Source: Flavobacteriales bacterium
GTDB lineage: Bacteria > Bacteroidota > Bacteroidia > Flavobacteriales > PHOS-HE28
Reading direction: 5' to 3'
NCBI GenBank assembly: GCA_008016945.1
Contig: SSGN01000163.1
Coordinates: 1-36,899 of the forward strand
DNA length: 36,899 nt
Below, in pieces: positions 16,320 through 25,347 of the stretch. The first letter of the stretch is position 1; each line of letters starts with the position of its first letter. The notes beneath the pieces are model-generated. The model searched no databases. It saw nothing but the letters and a program-made list of their open reading frames with translations, and was not told the origin of the DNA. The position numbers and the translations under genes are program-made.

Positions 16320-17120
16320 ATGGATCCACGTGCCATCGCATTCCTCCGCCTGCTCGACATCATGGATACCCTCCGGGCTGAATGCCCCTGGGACCGGAAG
16401 CAGACCATGGAGACCCTGCGGCCCCTTACCATCGAGGAGACCTACGAGCTGGGTGACGCCATCTTGAAGGAGGACCTTCCCGAGGTGAAGAAGGAGCTTG
16501 GCGACCTGCTGTTGCACATGGTGTTCTATGCCAGGATCGGCCAGGAGAAGGGCGCTTTCGACATCACCGACGTGCTCAACGGGATCTGCGAGAAGCTGAT
16601 CCGGAGGCATCCGCATATCTATGGTGACGTGAAGGTGCAGGACGAACAGGAGGTGAAGGCCAACTGGGAGCGGATCAAGCTGGCCGAACGCAGTGCCTCC
16701 GGGGCCGGGGATCAAGCCGGGCCGCAGGCCCCCCCCAGCGTGCTCGATGGCGTGCCACGTGGCCTGCCGAGCTTGGTGAAGGCCATTCGGATCCAGGACA
16801 AGGCCCGCGGCGTGGGCTTCGACTGGGAGCACCCCGAGCAGGTGTGGGCCAAGGTGAACGAGGAGCTGGGCGAACTGAAGGCCGAGGTGGAGGCGGGAAG
16901 CCCCCGCATGGCCGAAGAACTCGGCGATGTGCTCTTCAGCCTGGTGAACTACGCACGTTTCCTGGGGATCGACCCCGACGAGGCCTTGGAACGGACCAAC
17001 CGGAAGTTCATCCGACGCTTCCAGTTCCTCGAGCGGGAGAGCCACGCGGATGGCAAGGTGATGGGGGAGATGACCCTGGCGGAGATGGATGCCTACTGGG
17101 AGCGGGCCAAGGCCCAGTGA
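16320..17120 (+). CDS. mazG: Nucleoside triphosphate pyrophosphohydrolase MazG
   Basis: A 266-residue all-helical house-cleaning enzyme that hydrolyses (d)NTPs to NMP and PPi. There are two tandem MazG domains. The first has CPWDRKQTMETL, EETYELGDAI (Glu39, Glu40, Glu43, Asp46) and KKELGDLLLHMVFYA. The second has EELGELKAEVE and EELGDVLFSLVNYAR with the conserved FIRRFQFLE tail. The frame is open for 35 more codons upstream, but that part reads through repeat copy C and lacks family similarity. MDPRAIAFLRLLDIM is the usual N-terminus, so the start is 16320. Confidence 0.93.
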   Translation: MDPRAIAFLRLLDIMDTLRAECPWDRKQTMETLRPLTIEETYELGDAILKEDLPEVKKELGDLLLHMVFYARIGQEKGAFDITDVLNGICEKLIRRHPHIYGDVKVQDEQEVKANWERIKLAERSASGAGDQAGPQAPPSVLDGVPRGLPSLVKAIRIQDKARGVGFDWEHPEQVWAKVNEELGELKAEVEAGSPRMAEELGDVLFSLVNYARFLGIDPDEALERTNRKFIRRFQFLERESHADGKVMGEMTLAEMDAYWERAKAQ

Positions 17121-17134
17121 ACCGACCGATCGAC

Positions 17135-17163
17135 CGGCAACCCCGGTGCCGTAACGATCTTTT
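17135..17163 (+). terminator. Possible weak terminator after mazG
   Basis: A 5-bp stem CGGCA/TGCCG with a 7-base loop is followed 8 bases later by TTTT. The short stem and displaced T run make it uncertain. It would separate mazG from the T9SS cargo genes. Confidence 0.3.
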
Positions 17164-17221
17164 CATCTTCCCTACCGCGGATCGAGCGACCTTTGCGGCC
17201 CTTGATCCGTCCTATTGACCG

Positions 17222-19552
17222 ATGAGCATGATGATCCGGATGCGCGACCTATCGACCCTGCTCGCGTTGAGCGTTGTTGGAATGGCCACCGCGCAGGTCC
17301 CCACCAAGTGTTTGGAGATCGAAAGCATCCTGGTGGATGCCTGCAACCCTTCTTCGACCTGCCCGGGCAGCAGTGAAGGCCAGAACGAGATGGTCCGCTT
17401 CCGCGTTGGACCCGCGCCCATCGCCCTCTCCGACCTCGAAGCCGATTGGCCGAATGGAAGTTGGCGTGGCCTGGTGCAGAACGCCACCACCGCCTCCATC
17501 ACCGCACAGCTCAACGCCACCATCGTCAGCTGTGGTCTGCTGGTGGAGCCGCCCCAAGGCATCATGCCGGCCGGAGCACAGGTCCTGATGGTGACCAGCA
17601 CCGAGATGTGCGTGGTGGGGAATTCCTTCGCCGCACTGGCGGATACCCTGCACATCATCTTCCAGGATGCGGGCAATACCGCTGGCCATTTCGCCAACAG
17701 CCCGGCGGCGGGCATGCCGGTGAGCCCCACACCGCCCTCCGGCTCGGGCCAGCGCACCCTGATCCTGTTCGACAATGGCACCAACTGCAGCGATTCCGCC
17801 ACCTATGTGCGCGAGCTGCTGGTGAATACCTTGGGTACCTACGGTGGCCAAAGCGGCGAGAGCGATGGGGGCACGGCCGAGTTCTCCTGGCCCGGGGTGC
17901 CTCAGGCTTCGTACGTGAACTACGGCTGCCAGGCGCCGTTCACCCCGCTGCTGGTGGAGGCCGAGGCCGTAGGGACCTTGTGCGGCGGTACCGGCACGGT
18001 CAGCATCAGCGCCCAGGTGATCGGGGGGGCCTACACCAGCGTGCAGTGGACCGGAGGCACTGGCACCTTCGCCGACCCCAACGCGTTGGCGACCACCTAT
18101 ACCGCTGGTGCGGGCGACCTGGGCACGGTAACGCTTACGCTCTGCGCCCAGACGGATTGCGCCGCTCCCATCTGCGGTAGCGTGCAGGTGCCTTCCGGCA
18201 ATGGCCCTTCCATCACCATCACCGCGAACGGCCCGCTGGCCCTGTGCCCCGGCGATCAGCTTGTGCTCACCGCCGCTGGCGCCGATAGCTATACCTGGGC
18301 GGGTGGGGGCAATGGGGCCACCCTCACGGTGACCACCCCGGGCACCTATACGGTCACGGGCACCAACCAGTGCGGTACCGGGCAGGGATCGGTGGAAGTG
18401 ACCCAAGCCAGCGCCGTGGTGGTATCGATCTCCGGCGATACCGAGATCTGCCCGGGAGGTTCCACCACCCTCACCGCCAGCGGGGCCAGCAGCTACGTGT
18501 GGAGCACCGGCACCACGGGGCCCAGCATCACGGTATCGGCCACGGGAACCTATTCGGTCACCGCCAGCAGCAATTGCGGTACCGTTACCCAATCCGTCAC
18601 GGTTTCGATGGGTACCGCGCCAGCGGTCTCCATTTCCGGTGCGGATATGATCTGTTCCGGTGCCTCCGTCACCCTCACGGCCAATAGCAACGCACCCCTG
18701 GTGTGGAGCACCGGCGACACGGGATCGTCCATCACGGTGAGCACACCGGGCACTTTTTCCGTCACGGCCACCAATGGTTGTGGGTCTTCCACCGCCTCCT
18801 CCACGGTGGTCGAAGGGGTTCAGCCCACGGTCGAAGTCGCCGGTGCGGACATCTTGTGCCCCGGCGGGAGCATGGTGCTCACGGCCACGGCCAACGCACC
18901 GGTCACCTGGAACAATGGTCTCTCCGGCAGCTCCATCACGGTGAACAGCCCTGGGTTGTACGTGGCCACGGCCACCAACGCTTGTGGAACGGATACCGAT
19001 GGCCACCAGGTCAATGCCTCGTTACTCACCTCCGCCTTCACGGCCACGCCTTCTTCGGGTGCCGCTCCACTTCAGGTGCAATTCAACAACACCAGCGCAC
19101 AAGGGGCCACGAGCGCGTGGGACTTCGGTGGTGAAGGCAGCAGCACGGCGACCACACCCACGTTCACCTTCGTCGATCCCGGGGTGTACACGGTGACCTT
19201 GGTGACCGCCATGGACGGCTGTACCGCTACCTCCAGTGTGGTGGTCGTGGTCCATACGCCGGATCCCGGTGGAGCCAGCACCATCTATGTCCCGAACGTC
19301 TTCACTCCGAACGGGGACCGGATCAACGATGTGCTCGCCATCGCCGCCACCAACATCGCCTCACTGGAGGTGTTGATCTTTAACCGTTGGGGCGAGCAGG
19401 TGACCGAGTTGAAGCGTGTGGGCGAGGTGTGGGATGGCCGTTCCATCAGCGGCAATCCGGTGGCGGATGGCACCTACTTTTACACGTTGAAGGCCCGAGG
19501 TATCGATGGCGTGGACTATGACACGGCTGGGCACATCACCGTGCTGCGCTGA
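17222..19552 (+). CDS. T9SS type-B cargo protein with tandem Ig-like repeats and a PKD domain
   Basis: A 776-residue secreted protein. A signal peptide (about 1-24) precedes an N-terminal domain starting CLEIESILVDACN with EGQNEMVRFRVG, a pattern common at the front of large Bacteroidota surface proteins. Four tandem Ig-like units of about 69 residues follow (around 330-605), each with a CPG or CSG turn, a W core and TPGTYxVTxTNxCG-like strand. Next is a PKD domain (about 605-682, WDFGGEG, GVYTVTLVT). The end (about 690-776) is the gliding-motility/CHU_C-type sorting domain: VPNVFTPNGDRINDV, FNRWGEQV, then GTYFYTLKA. The exact role is unknown, probably adhesion or surface exposure. GACCTTTG at 17190-17197 is a weak -7 element. 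Confidence 0.9.
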   Translation: MSMMIRMRDLSTLLALSVVGMATAQVPTKCLEIESILVDACNPSSTCPGSSEGQNEMVRFRVGPAPIALSDLEADWPNGSWRGLVQNATTASITAQLNATIVSCGLLVEPPQGIMPAGAQVLMVTSTEMCVVGNSFAALADTLHIIFQDAGNTAGHFANSPAAGMPVSPTPPSGSGQRTLILFDNGTNCSDSATYVRELLVNTLGTYGGQSGESDGGTAEFSWPGVPQASYVNYGCQAPFTPLLVEAEAVGTLCGGTGTVSISAQVIGGAYTSVQWTGGTGTFADPNALATTYTAGAGDLGTVTLTLCAQTDCAAPICGSVQVPSGNGPSITITANGPLALCPGDQLVLTAAGADSYTWAGGGNGATLTVTTPGTYTVTGTNQCGTGQGSVEVTQASAVVVSISGDTEICPGGSTTLTASGASSYVWSTGTTGPSITVSATGTYSVTASSNCGTVTQSVTVSMGTAPAVSISGADMICSGASVTLTANSNAPLVWSTGDTGSSITVSTPGTFSVTATNGCGSSTASSTVVEGVQPTVEVAGADILCPGGSMVLTATANAPVTWNNGLSGSSITVNSPGLYVATATNACGTDTDGHQVNASLLTSAFTATPSSGAAPLQVQFNNTSAQGATSAWDFGGEGSSTATTPTFTFVDPGVYTVTLVTAMDGCTATSSVVVVVHTPDPGGASTIYVPNVFTPNGDRINDVLAIAATNIASLEVLIFNRWGEQVTELKRVGEVWDGRSISGNPVADGTYFYTLKARGIDGVDYDTAGHITVLR
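18209..19035 (+). repeat. Four tandem Ig-like coding repeats (~207 bp each)
   Basis: Within the preceding gene, units begin near 18209, 18417, 18620 and 18826. Protein-level similarity is clear (for example SISGDTEICPGGSTTLTA, SISGADMICSGASVTLTA, EVAGADILCPGGSMVLTA), while third positions differ. The duplications are therefore old enough to have diverged but still recognisable as one expanded module. Confidence 0.75.
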
Positions 19553-19573
19553 TCGCCGGTCAGCGACCTGCGA

Positions 19574-21964
19574 ATGAGGGAAGGTCGAAGGCATACCGCC
19601 TGGCTGGCCGGCCTTGTTCCGGTGCTGGCGCTCCTACAGGCGTGCTCGGCCAAGGCCCAGTGTACCACCACCATCACCACCTTCCCGTACACCGAAGGTT
19701 TCGAGGGCGGCGCGGCATGGACGTCAGGCGGTGCCAATGCCGATTGGGCCTGGGGTAGCCCCGTACATCCCACGATCGATCATGCGGCCAGTGGCACCAA
19801 CGCATGGTGTGTGGGCGGTTTGTCGGGAAGCTTCTACAGCAACGGGCAACAGAGCTGGGTGGAGTCCCCGTGCTTCGATCTGTCGGGACTTGCCTACCCA
19901 TGGCTCAGTTTCAGGATCTGGTGGGAGACCGAATACAACTACGATGGTGTGGGGCTGCAGTATTCGCCCAATGGAGGCACCACGTGGATCAACGTGGGGG
20001 CCTTCAACGACCCTGCGGACTGCCACACCACCAACTGGTTCAACAGCCAGAACATCACCGCGTTGAACCTCGCCAGCCCACGCAGTGGCTGGAGCGGAAC
20101 CTCCACCACGGGCGGTTGTGCCAGCGGTGGCGGCAGCAACGGTTGGGTCACCGCCGCACACTGCCTCACCGACCTGCCCACGGCCACTCCGGTGAAGTTC
20201 CGGTTCATCTTCGGTGCGGGTACCGTGTGCAACACCTTCGATGGGGGGGCGATCGATGAGTTCCATATCGGCGAGGCCCCCCCGTTGGATCCGGCGTTCG
20301 TTCATACCTGTTCAGGGAATACCGTGAACTTCAATGCCACCGGCATGGCCGGATGCGTGGAGCAGGGCACATGGAGCTTCGGGGATCCCGCTTCGGGCGC
20401 GGCCAATACCGGCACCGGGGCCACGGCCGCCCATACCTACCCCGGGCCGGGCACCTACACCGTGTCGTTCACCATGACCAGCTCGTGCAGCGCTCCGGTC
20501 ACCGTGCAACATGCCGTCACCATAGCAGAGCTGGACTTGGAGGTGACCGATGTGGGCTGTGTACCGAACACCGGCGCGATAACGGCGGCGGTCACGGGTG
20601 CACCGGTCGGCCTCACCTTCGACTGGAGCCCTGGTGGTGCCGATACGCAGACGATCACCGGCCTTGCTCCGGGATCGTACACGGTATTGGTGCAGGCCCC
20701 CGGTATGTGCCCGTTGCAGGCGTCGGCCACGGTGGGTGCCGATGCCGCCACCATCACCGCATCCGTAGCGCATACCGACATCAGTTGCCAAGGTGCTGCG
20801 GATGGTACGGCCTCCGTATCGGCCAGCGGAGGTTCCGGGGTATACACCTATGTGTGGTCGCCTTCGGGTGGAACGGCCGCCATCGCCTCGGGGCTCGCAG
20901 CAGGACCGTACACCTGTACCATCGCGGATGACGCGGGCTGCTCCACCGAGGTGAACGTAACGATCCTCGAGCCGACGGATGTGGTGGCCACGGCCGATCC
21001 GGGAGCGACGGTCTGCGCCGGACAGTCCACCACCTTGGTAGGTGCTGCGGTCGGCGGTACCGGGCCCTATACCTATGCCTGGTCGCCGGCCGGACCGGTG
21101 GTTTCGCCGGTCACCACCACCACCTACACCTTGATCGCCACCGACGCCAACGGATGCACCAGCGATCCGGTACAGACCACCGTTACGGTGACCGCGGCGT
21201 TCCAACCGGACCTGCTCTGGGACGTGAACGAAGGTTGCGCACCGCTGTGCGTGACCTTCACGGATGCCAGCCCGGTGGCCGGAACACGCAGTTGGACCTT
21301 CGGCGATGGCGGCACCGCCGGTGACGTGTCATCGCCCACGTATTGTTACCCCACCGCCGGTGCCTTCGACGTGACGTTGTCCATCGTCACGGCAGAGGGT
21401 TGTTCCGCCTCACGGACCGTGGACGACCTGATCACGGTGCACCCCACGCCGCATGCCGATCCCGGGGCCTCGCCGGTCGTGGCCATGATCGATGATCCCA
21501 CCTTCCATTTCACGGACCGTGGTGCCGGAGCGACCGCATACACCTGGTCGTTCGGCGACCCAACAGGAGCCACCTCCACGTTGCCCGCTCCGGCGTTCTC
21601 CTACCCCGAGGTGGGCTGCTATACCGTAACGCTGACCACCTCCAACGATCACGGTTGTGTCGATACCGCCACGCTCAACGTGTGCGTGGAGGATGAGTTC
21701 GCTTTATTCGCCCCCAATGGATTCTCGCCGAACGGCGATGGGATCAACGATGTGTTCAACGTGCGTACCACGGTGAGCGATCCCAAGGCGTTCTCCTTGG
21801 TGATCCATGATCGTTGGGGCAGGGTGGTGTACACTACCCATGACCCGCACCAGGGTTGGGATGGTTCAGAGGTGCCCTTGGGGGTGTACATCTGGCAGGT
21901 GAGCATCGATGATCGGACCGGCGACCACCAGCAACGGACCGGCCATGTGACGCTTCTGCGTTGA
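19574..21964 (+). CDS. T9SS type-B cargo protein with PKD and SprB-like repeats
   Basis: A 796-residue secreted protein, 21 bases after the previous cargo gene, so probably co-transcribed. The signal region ends ALLQACSAKAQ; LQAC could serve as a lipobox, though signal peptidase I cleavage after AKA also fits. Residues about 35-235 form a jelly-roll/MAM-like domain (FPYTEGFEGG, WVESPCFDLSG, then FRFIFGAG). PKD domains follow (WSFGDPASG, WTFGDGGTAG, then WSFGDPTGA) with one SprB-type repeat (DISCQGAADGTASVSASGG). The C-terminus (about 708-796) is the type-B sorting domain with FAPNGFSPNGDGINDVF, HDRWGRVVY and GVYIWQV. A role in adhesion or gliding is inferred only by analogy. Confidence 0.9.
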   Translation: MREGRRHTAWLAGLVPVLALLQACSAKAQCTTTITTFPYTEGFEGGAAWTSGGANADWAWGSPVHPTIDHAASGTNAWCVGGLSGSFYSNGQQSWVESPCFDLSGLAYPWLSFRIWWETEYNYDGVGLQYSPNGGTTWINVGAFNDPADCHTTNWFNSQNITALNLASPRSGWSGTSTTGGCASGGGSNGWVTAAHCLTDLPTATPVKFRFIFGAGTVCNTFDGGAIDEFHIGEAPPLDPAFVHTCSGNTVNFNATGMAGCVEQGTWSFGDPASGAANTGTGATAAHTYPGPGTYTVSFTMTSSCSAPVTVQHAVTIAELDLEVTDVGCVPNTGAITAAVTGAPVGLTFDWSPGGADTQTITGLAPGSYTVLVQAPGMCPLQASATVGADAATITASVAHTDISCQGAADGTASVSASGGSGVYTYVWSPSGGTAAIASGLAAGPYTCTIADDAGCSTEVNVTILEPTDVVATADPGATVCAGQSTTLVGAAVGGTGPYTYAWSPAGPVVSPVTTTTYTLIATDANGCTSDPVQTTVTVTAAFQPDLLWDVNEGCAPLCVTFTDASPVAGTRSWTFGDGGTAGDVSSPTYCYPTAGAFDVTLSIVTAEGCSASRTVDDLITVHPTPHADPGASPVVAMIDDPTFHFTDRGAGATAYTWSFGDPTGATSTLPAPAFSYPEVGCYTVTLTTSNDHGCVDTATLNVCVEDEFALFAPNGFSPNGDGINDVFNVRTTVSDPKAFSLVIHDRWGRVVYTTHDPHQGWDGSEVPLGVYIWQVSIDDRTGDHQQRTGHVTLLR

Positions 21965-22205
21965 ACGTGGGGCTATACCGACCAGGAGTTCAGTACCGTC
22001 CGGTTCTGGCTCCCCGTGCCTGCTCCGAGGCCACGCCATGAGACCGCGATGTGGGCCATTCCTGGGGGCACATGCGCTTCCCCCATGCCGCATCTTCGGC
22101 CTCGCCTGTATTCCCGAACCGGGGCCTACGGCATAGCACTCCCGGAGCAGGTGTGGTGAAAAAGAGCGAGCGGATCGGCCTCTGCCTTAGTGCGAATTGG
22201 TACAA

Positions 22206-22251
22206 GAACGTGCGACCCCGGCCATCGACGGAAGGCCGGGGTCGCACGTTC
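22206..22251. terminator. Perfect 18-bp hairpin between convergent genes
   Basis: Arms 22206-22223 and 22234-22251 are exact reverse complements (GAACGTGCGACCCCGGCC on the left) with a 10-base loop. It lies 8 bases after the stop codon of the minus-strand coiled-coil gene and 241 bases after the plus-strand cargo gene. No good T run follows on either strand, so it may stop transcription bidirectionally by another route, or protect mRNA 3' ends. The remainder of 21965-22205 shows nothing else. Confidence 0.6.
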
Positions 22252-22259
22252 GATCGGGA

Positions 22260-23150
22260 TCAGCGAATGTCGTTCAGCTTACGCTGGAGTTGCTCCACGT
22301 CCTTCTGGACCTCTTCGCGGGTCTGGGTGCGTTCGGCTTCGGCTTTGGCTGCATCGGGCTTCGCACCTTCGATCTTGTTGAGGCTGCCTTGCGCCTTGGC
22401 CTCGCTGCTCATCAACTTGGCCAGTTCGGCTTCGCCCTTGGTGAGCTTGCCGCGCAATTTGGCCAGTTTCTCCAGGTCCTTCGGGTTGTTGGTGAGCTGG
22501 AATTTCTTTTCCAGCCCGGCGATCTCGCCGCTGAGCTTGGCGTTGTCGCCCTGCACCTTGCCTTGTTTCGCCTTGATCTTCTTCAGCTCGGCATTGGCTT
22601 TGGCGCTCTTCTTGTCCAGCTTAGCGGCATCGGCCTGGGCGCTTTCCTGCTTGCCGGTGGCTTTCTCCAGGCTCTTTTTCTTGGCATCGATCTGCGTCTG
22701 CACCACGGCCTTGTTGTACTTCACGGCCAGTTCCAGCATCAGGCGTGCAGCGGCCTCCTGTTCGTCCACGGCCACGCTATCGTTCTTGGCGAAGGCCACC
22801 GTGAGGCGAGCGGCCCCCGCTTTCTTTTCCGTGGTGCTGTTCGCCAGTACGACCATGGGGGCCGGCGTCACCGCCGTTTGCATGACGCCCACCGCCTTGG
22901 TGGGTTTGGATCCGCTGATGCCCTGGCTGATCGCCTTGTAGTCGGCTTTCCACAGGTCCAGCGCGGTGTTGGCGTTGCTTTCGAAGATGGTGATGGTATG
23001 TGCCGGCAGTTTATGCGTGCCATTCACCAGGCTATCGGGTACCACGGTGAGGGTGTTGCTCCAGTGCAATGCGTAGCCCTCCTTGGTGGTTTGGGCCTGT
23101 GCGGAGAGGGAGAGGAGCAGGGCGCAGGAGAGGGGGAGATGGTAACGCAT
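22260..23150 (-). CDS. Secreted coiled-coil protein, unknown
   Basis: A 296-residue exported protein. The signal peptide MRYHLPLSCALLLSLSAQAQ ends in a good signal peptidase I site. Residues about 21-140 are mixed, with no known domain recognised. Residues about 145-296 are Lys/Glu/Ala/Leu-rich with heptad-like spacing (KKKSLEKATGKQESAQ, KKIKAKQGKVQ, then EEVQKDVEQLQRKLNDI), predicting a long periplasmic coiled coil. It sits 54 bases downstream of maf and is the last gene of that series before the 18-bp hairpin. Function unknown. Confidence 0.8.
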   Translation of the reverse strand: MRYHLPLSCALLLSLSAQAQTTKEGYALHWSNTLTVVPDSLVNGTHKLPAHTITIFESNANTALDLWKADYKAISQGISGSKPTKAVGVMQTAVTPAPMVVLANSTTEKKAGAARLTVAFAKNDSVAVDEQEAAARLMLELAVKYNKAVVQTQIDAKKKSLEKATGKQESAQADAAKLDKKSAKANAELKKIKAKQGKVQGDNAKLSGEIAGLEKKFQLTNNPKDLEKLAKLRGKLTKGEAELAKLMSSEAKAQGSLNKIEGAKPDAAKAEAERTQTREEVQKDVEQLQRKLNDIR

Positions 23151-23204
23151 GGTCTTTCGGTTTTCGTGCTCGTTGATGCTTGGGACGTCGGTGGGCCCGC
23201 CACG

Positions 23205-23792
23205 TCACTCCGCAGCGGGTGTTGCCAGTTGTTTCAAGGTAAGGTACACGCGGTGCAAAGGAAGGCCCATGACGGTGTAGAAGCTGCCGTTGATCCGTTC
23301 CACGGCCACGTAGCCGATCCAGTCCTGGACTCCATAGGAACCGGCCTTGTCGAAGGGGGAGTAGCGCTCCACATAGTAGGCGATCTCCTCTTCGGTGAGC
23401 GGTGCGAAGGTGACTTCGGCCACATCGGAGAAATGCACCCGACGATCGCACGTGCGCAGGCACACGCCGGTCACCACCTGGTGGGTACGCCCTGCGAGCA
23501 TGCCCAGCATCGCACGGGCTTCGGCGGCGTCAGCGGGTTTGTTGAGCAGGTGATCGTCCACCAGCACGGTGGTGTCGGCGGTGACCAGCACCTGGTCCGG
23601 GTCCAAGGGCAAGTGGTAGGCTTCCGCCTTCTTCACCGCGAGGTGTTCGGCCACCAGGTGGTGCGGCATGCCCACGGGCGGTGTTTCATCCACCTCGGTG
23701 CTGGTCACGGACACCGGGAGGTCCAGGCCGGCAAGAAGCTGTCTGCGGCGCGGCGAGGCCGATGCGAGGATGAGGCGCCAGGGCAGGTTCAT
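23205..23792 (-). CDS. maf: Maf-like nucleotide pyrophosphatase
   Basis: A 195-residue enzyme of the Maf/YhdE family, which hydrolyses dTTP, UTP or modified nucleotides to monophosphates and PPi. Evidence: N-terminal ILASASPRRRQLLAGL (nucleotide-binding loop), EVDETPPVG, AVKKAEAY, then VTADTTVLVDD and KPADAAEARAML. The family end ERINGSFYTVMGLPLHRV closes the protein. The upstream open frame is antisense or shadow; the ATG at 23792 overlaps the UbiA stop codon by 4 bases (ATGA), indicating coupled translation. YhdE and YceF subfamilies were not distinguished. Confidence 0.93.
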   Translation of the reverse strand: MNLPWRLILASASPRRRQLLAGLDLPVSVTSTEVDETPPVGMPHHLVAEHLAVKKAEAYHLPLDPDQVLVTADTTVLVDDHLLNKPADAAEARAMLGMLAGRTHQVVTGVCLRTCDRRVHFSDVAEVTFAPLTEEEIAYYVERYSPFDKAGSYGVQDWIGYVAVERINGSFYTVMGLPLHRVYLTLKQLATPAAE

Positions 23793-24814
23793 GGTATGTA
23801 GCGGATGAGGAGGGCGTAGCCGATGGCCGTGATCATGGCCACCTTCATGATGTTCCCAGCACGCACGAACTCCTGGCGGTGGTGCGCCTGATAGGTGAAC
23901 CCTGCGGAAAGCAACAGTGGTCCGATGATGGCGATGCCGATGTACCAGTAGGATAGCGGGTCGCGCAGCAGTTGCGAACGCAGGAAGAGCAGCAGTGCGA
24001 TGATGATCCCGATGTGCACCAGCACCAGGGTCCTCGCCCACTTCATCCCCCACACGATCGGTAGCGTGCGGCAGCCGTCGGCTTCATCGCCTTTCACGTC
24101 GGCCATGTCCTTCTGCAGCTCGCGTACCAGGGTGCTGAGGAAGGCGAACACGGCGAAGCCCAGGATCCAGTACCAGAGCTCGATATGGAAGGGCTGCATC
24201 TCGTACCGGTCGTGGTTCGGCAGCTCCACCACCCAGGTGGGGTCCATGGCGCGCTGGAGCAGCGGAAGCTCGTATAGGCCCACGGTGAGCGGTACCAGGC
24301 CCGTGAGGATGGCCACCAATCCGTTGCCAACGATCAGCCGCCGCTTGAAGGTGGTGCTGTACACCCACAGGGCGCCGATGGCGAAGGCCGGGATGGCGGC
24401 CCATTTCCACAGGCCGGTGCGCCACGCCACGAATGCGCCCAACAGCATGCCCACACCGCTGAGCACCCCATGGGCCGTCATGGCCACACGGCGTTTCACC
24501 GTGCGGCCCACGATGACCGCATCGGGCTTGTTGATCCTGTCGATCCGCGTATCGAAGTAGTCGTTGATGACGTTGCCCCCCGCAGCGATGAGCACCGTGC
24601 TCAACACCAAGGCGATGAACAGGGGCAGGGGCATCTGCGGGCCGAAGTGCGCCGGTAGGATCAGGTCGGCACGCTGCACATCGCCCACCTGGTCCACCAG
24701 TTGCCGCAAGCCACGCTCCAAGTGTCCGCCGATCACCCCGTAGCGCATCAATGCCATGGTGGCCGCGATGATCAGCAGGTTCAGCGGGCGGGTGAGCTTG
24801 AGCAGGTCCTTCAT
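23789..24814 (-). CDS. UbiA-family prenyltransferase
   Basis: A 341-residue membrane enzyme with about nine transmembrane helices. The first Asp-rich motif NDYFDTRID spans residues 84-92 and binds prenyl diphosphate through Mg. The second is in the loop LVRELQKDMADVKGDEADG (about 230-250). UbiA enzymes attach isoprenoid chains to aromatic rings or to glycerol phosphate backbones. Bacteroidota members in this context are often annotated as geranylgeranylglycerol-phosphate geranylgeranyltransferase-like, but the acceptor cannot be settled by eye. The ATG at 24814 overlaps the KdsC-like stop (TGATG), and the stop overlaps the maf start. Confidence 0.9.
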   Translation of the reverse strand: MKDLLKLTRPLNLLIIAATMALMRYGVIGGHLERGLRQLVDQVGDVQRADLILPAHFGPQMPLPLFIALVLSTVLIAAGGNVINDYFDTRIDRINKPDAVIVGRTVKRRVAMTAHGVLSGVGMLLGAFVAWRTGLWKWAAIPAFAIGALWVYSTTFKRRLIVGNGLVAILTGLVPLTVGLYELPLLQRAMDPTWVVELPNHDRYEMQPFHIELWYWILGFAVFAFLSTLVRELQKDMADVKGDEADGCRTLPIVWGMKWARTLVLVHIGIIIALLLFLRSQLLRDPLSYWYIGIAIIGPLLLSAGFTYQAHHRQEFVRAGNIMKVAMITAIGYALLIRYIP

Positions 24815-25347
24815 CACCAGGAGTGTGCGGCTTCCGTCAGCCATCGGCCTTGCACTTTCATGGCCTGTTCCAGCAGGTCGCGCACGCAACCGTCGCCGCC
24901 ATTGCGGTGGCTCACGTACGCACTGATGGCTTTGATCTCCGGCGCCGCATCGGCGGGGCAACAGGGGAAGCCCACCCGTTGCATCACGCGCATGTCGGGG
25001 ATGTCATCGCCCATGTACGCGGTGGTGGCGGGGTCGAGCCCTTCGGCCACCAACTGTTCGAAGAGGCGCTGTTTGTCCATGGTGCCCAGGTGGATCTCGG
25101 TGACCCCCAGGCGTTCGAGCACGGTGCGCACCCCCACCGAATGGCCACCGCTGATGATGATGATGCGCAGCCCTTCTTTGACGGCGTGCTGCACGGCATA
25201 CCCGTCGCGGGTATGGAAGGTGCGCACGGGGTCCGTGTCGGGAAGCAGGAGGTTGCGCCCATCGGTGAATACGCCATCCACGTCGAAACAGAAGGTGCGG
25301 AGCCCGGCGAGGCGCTCTTTATAGGTGGGTGTCTCCATGGTCCTCAT
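24814..25347 (-). CDS. KdsC-like HAD phosphatase
   Basis: A 177-residue HAD-superfamily C0 phosphatase. The nucleophile motif FDVDGVFTDG has Asp22 and Asp24. GLRIIIISGGHS supplies motif II, and MGDDIPDMRVM supplies motif IV. Size and motifs fit 3-deoxy-D-manno-octulosonate-8-phosphate phosphatase (KdsC, lipopolysaccharide KDO synthesis), although kdsA, kdsB or kdsD are not in this window, so the substrate is inferred. The start may be ATG 25347 or 25338; either overlaps the end of the DUF2520 gene. The stop shares a base with the UbiA start. Confidence 0.85.
   Translation of the reverse strand: MRTMETPTYKERLAGLRTFCFDVDGVFTDGRNLLLPDTDPVRTFHTRDGYAVQHAVKEGLRIIIISGGHSVGVRTVLERLGVTEIHLGTMDKQRLFEQLVAEGLDPATTAYMGDDIPDMRVMQRVGFPCCPADAAPEIKAISAYVSHRNGGDGCVRDLLEQAMKVQGRWLTEAAHSW

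Noticed and set aside
17249..19006. Open minus-strand frame (585 codons) opposite the first T9SS cargo gene
   Set aside because: Gly/Arg/His-rich repeats are just the antisense of the repetitive cargo coding sequence.
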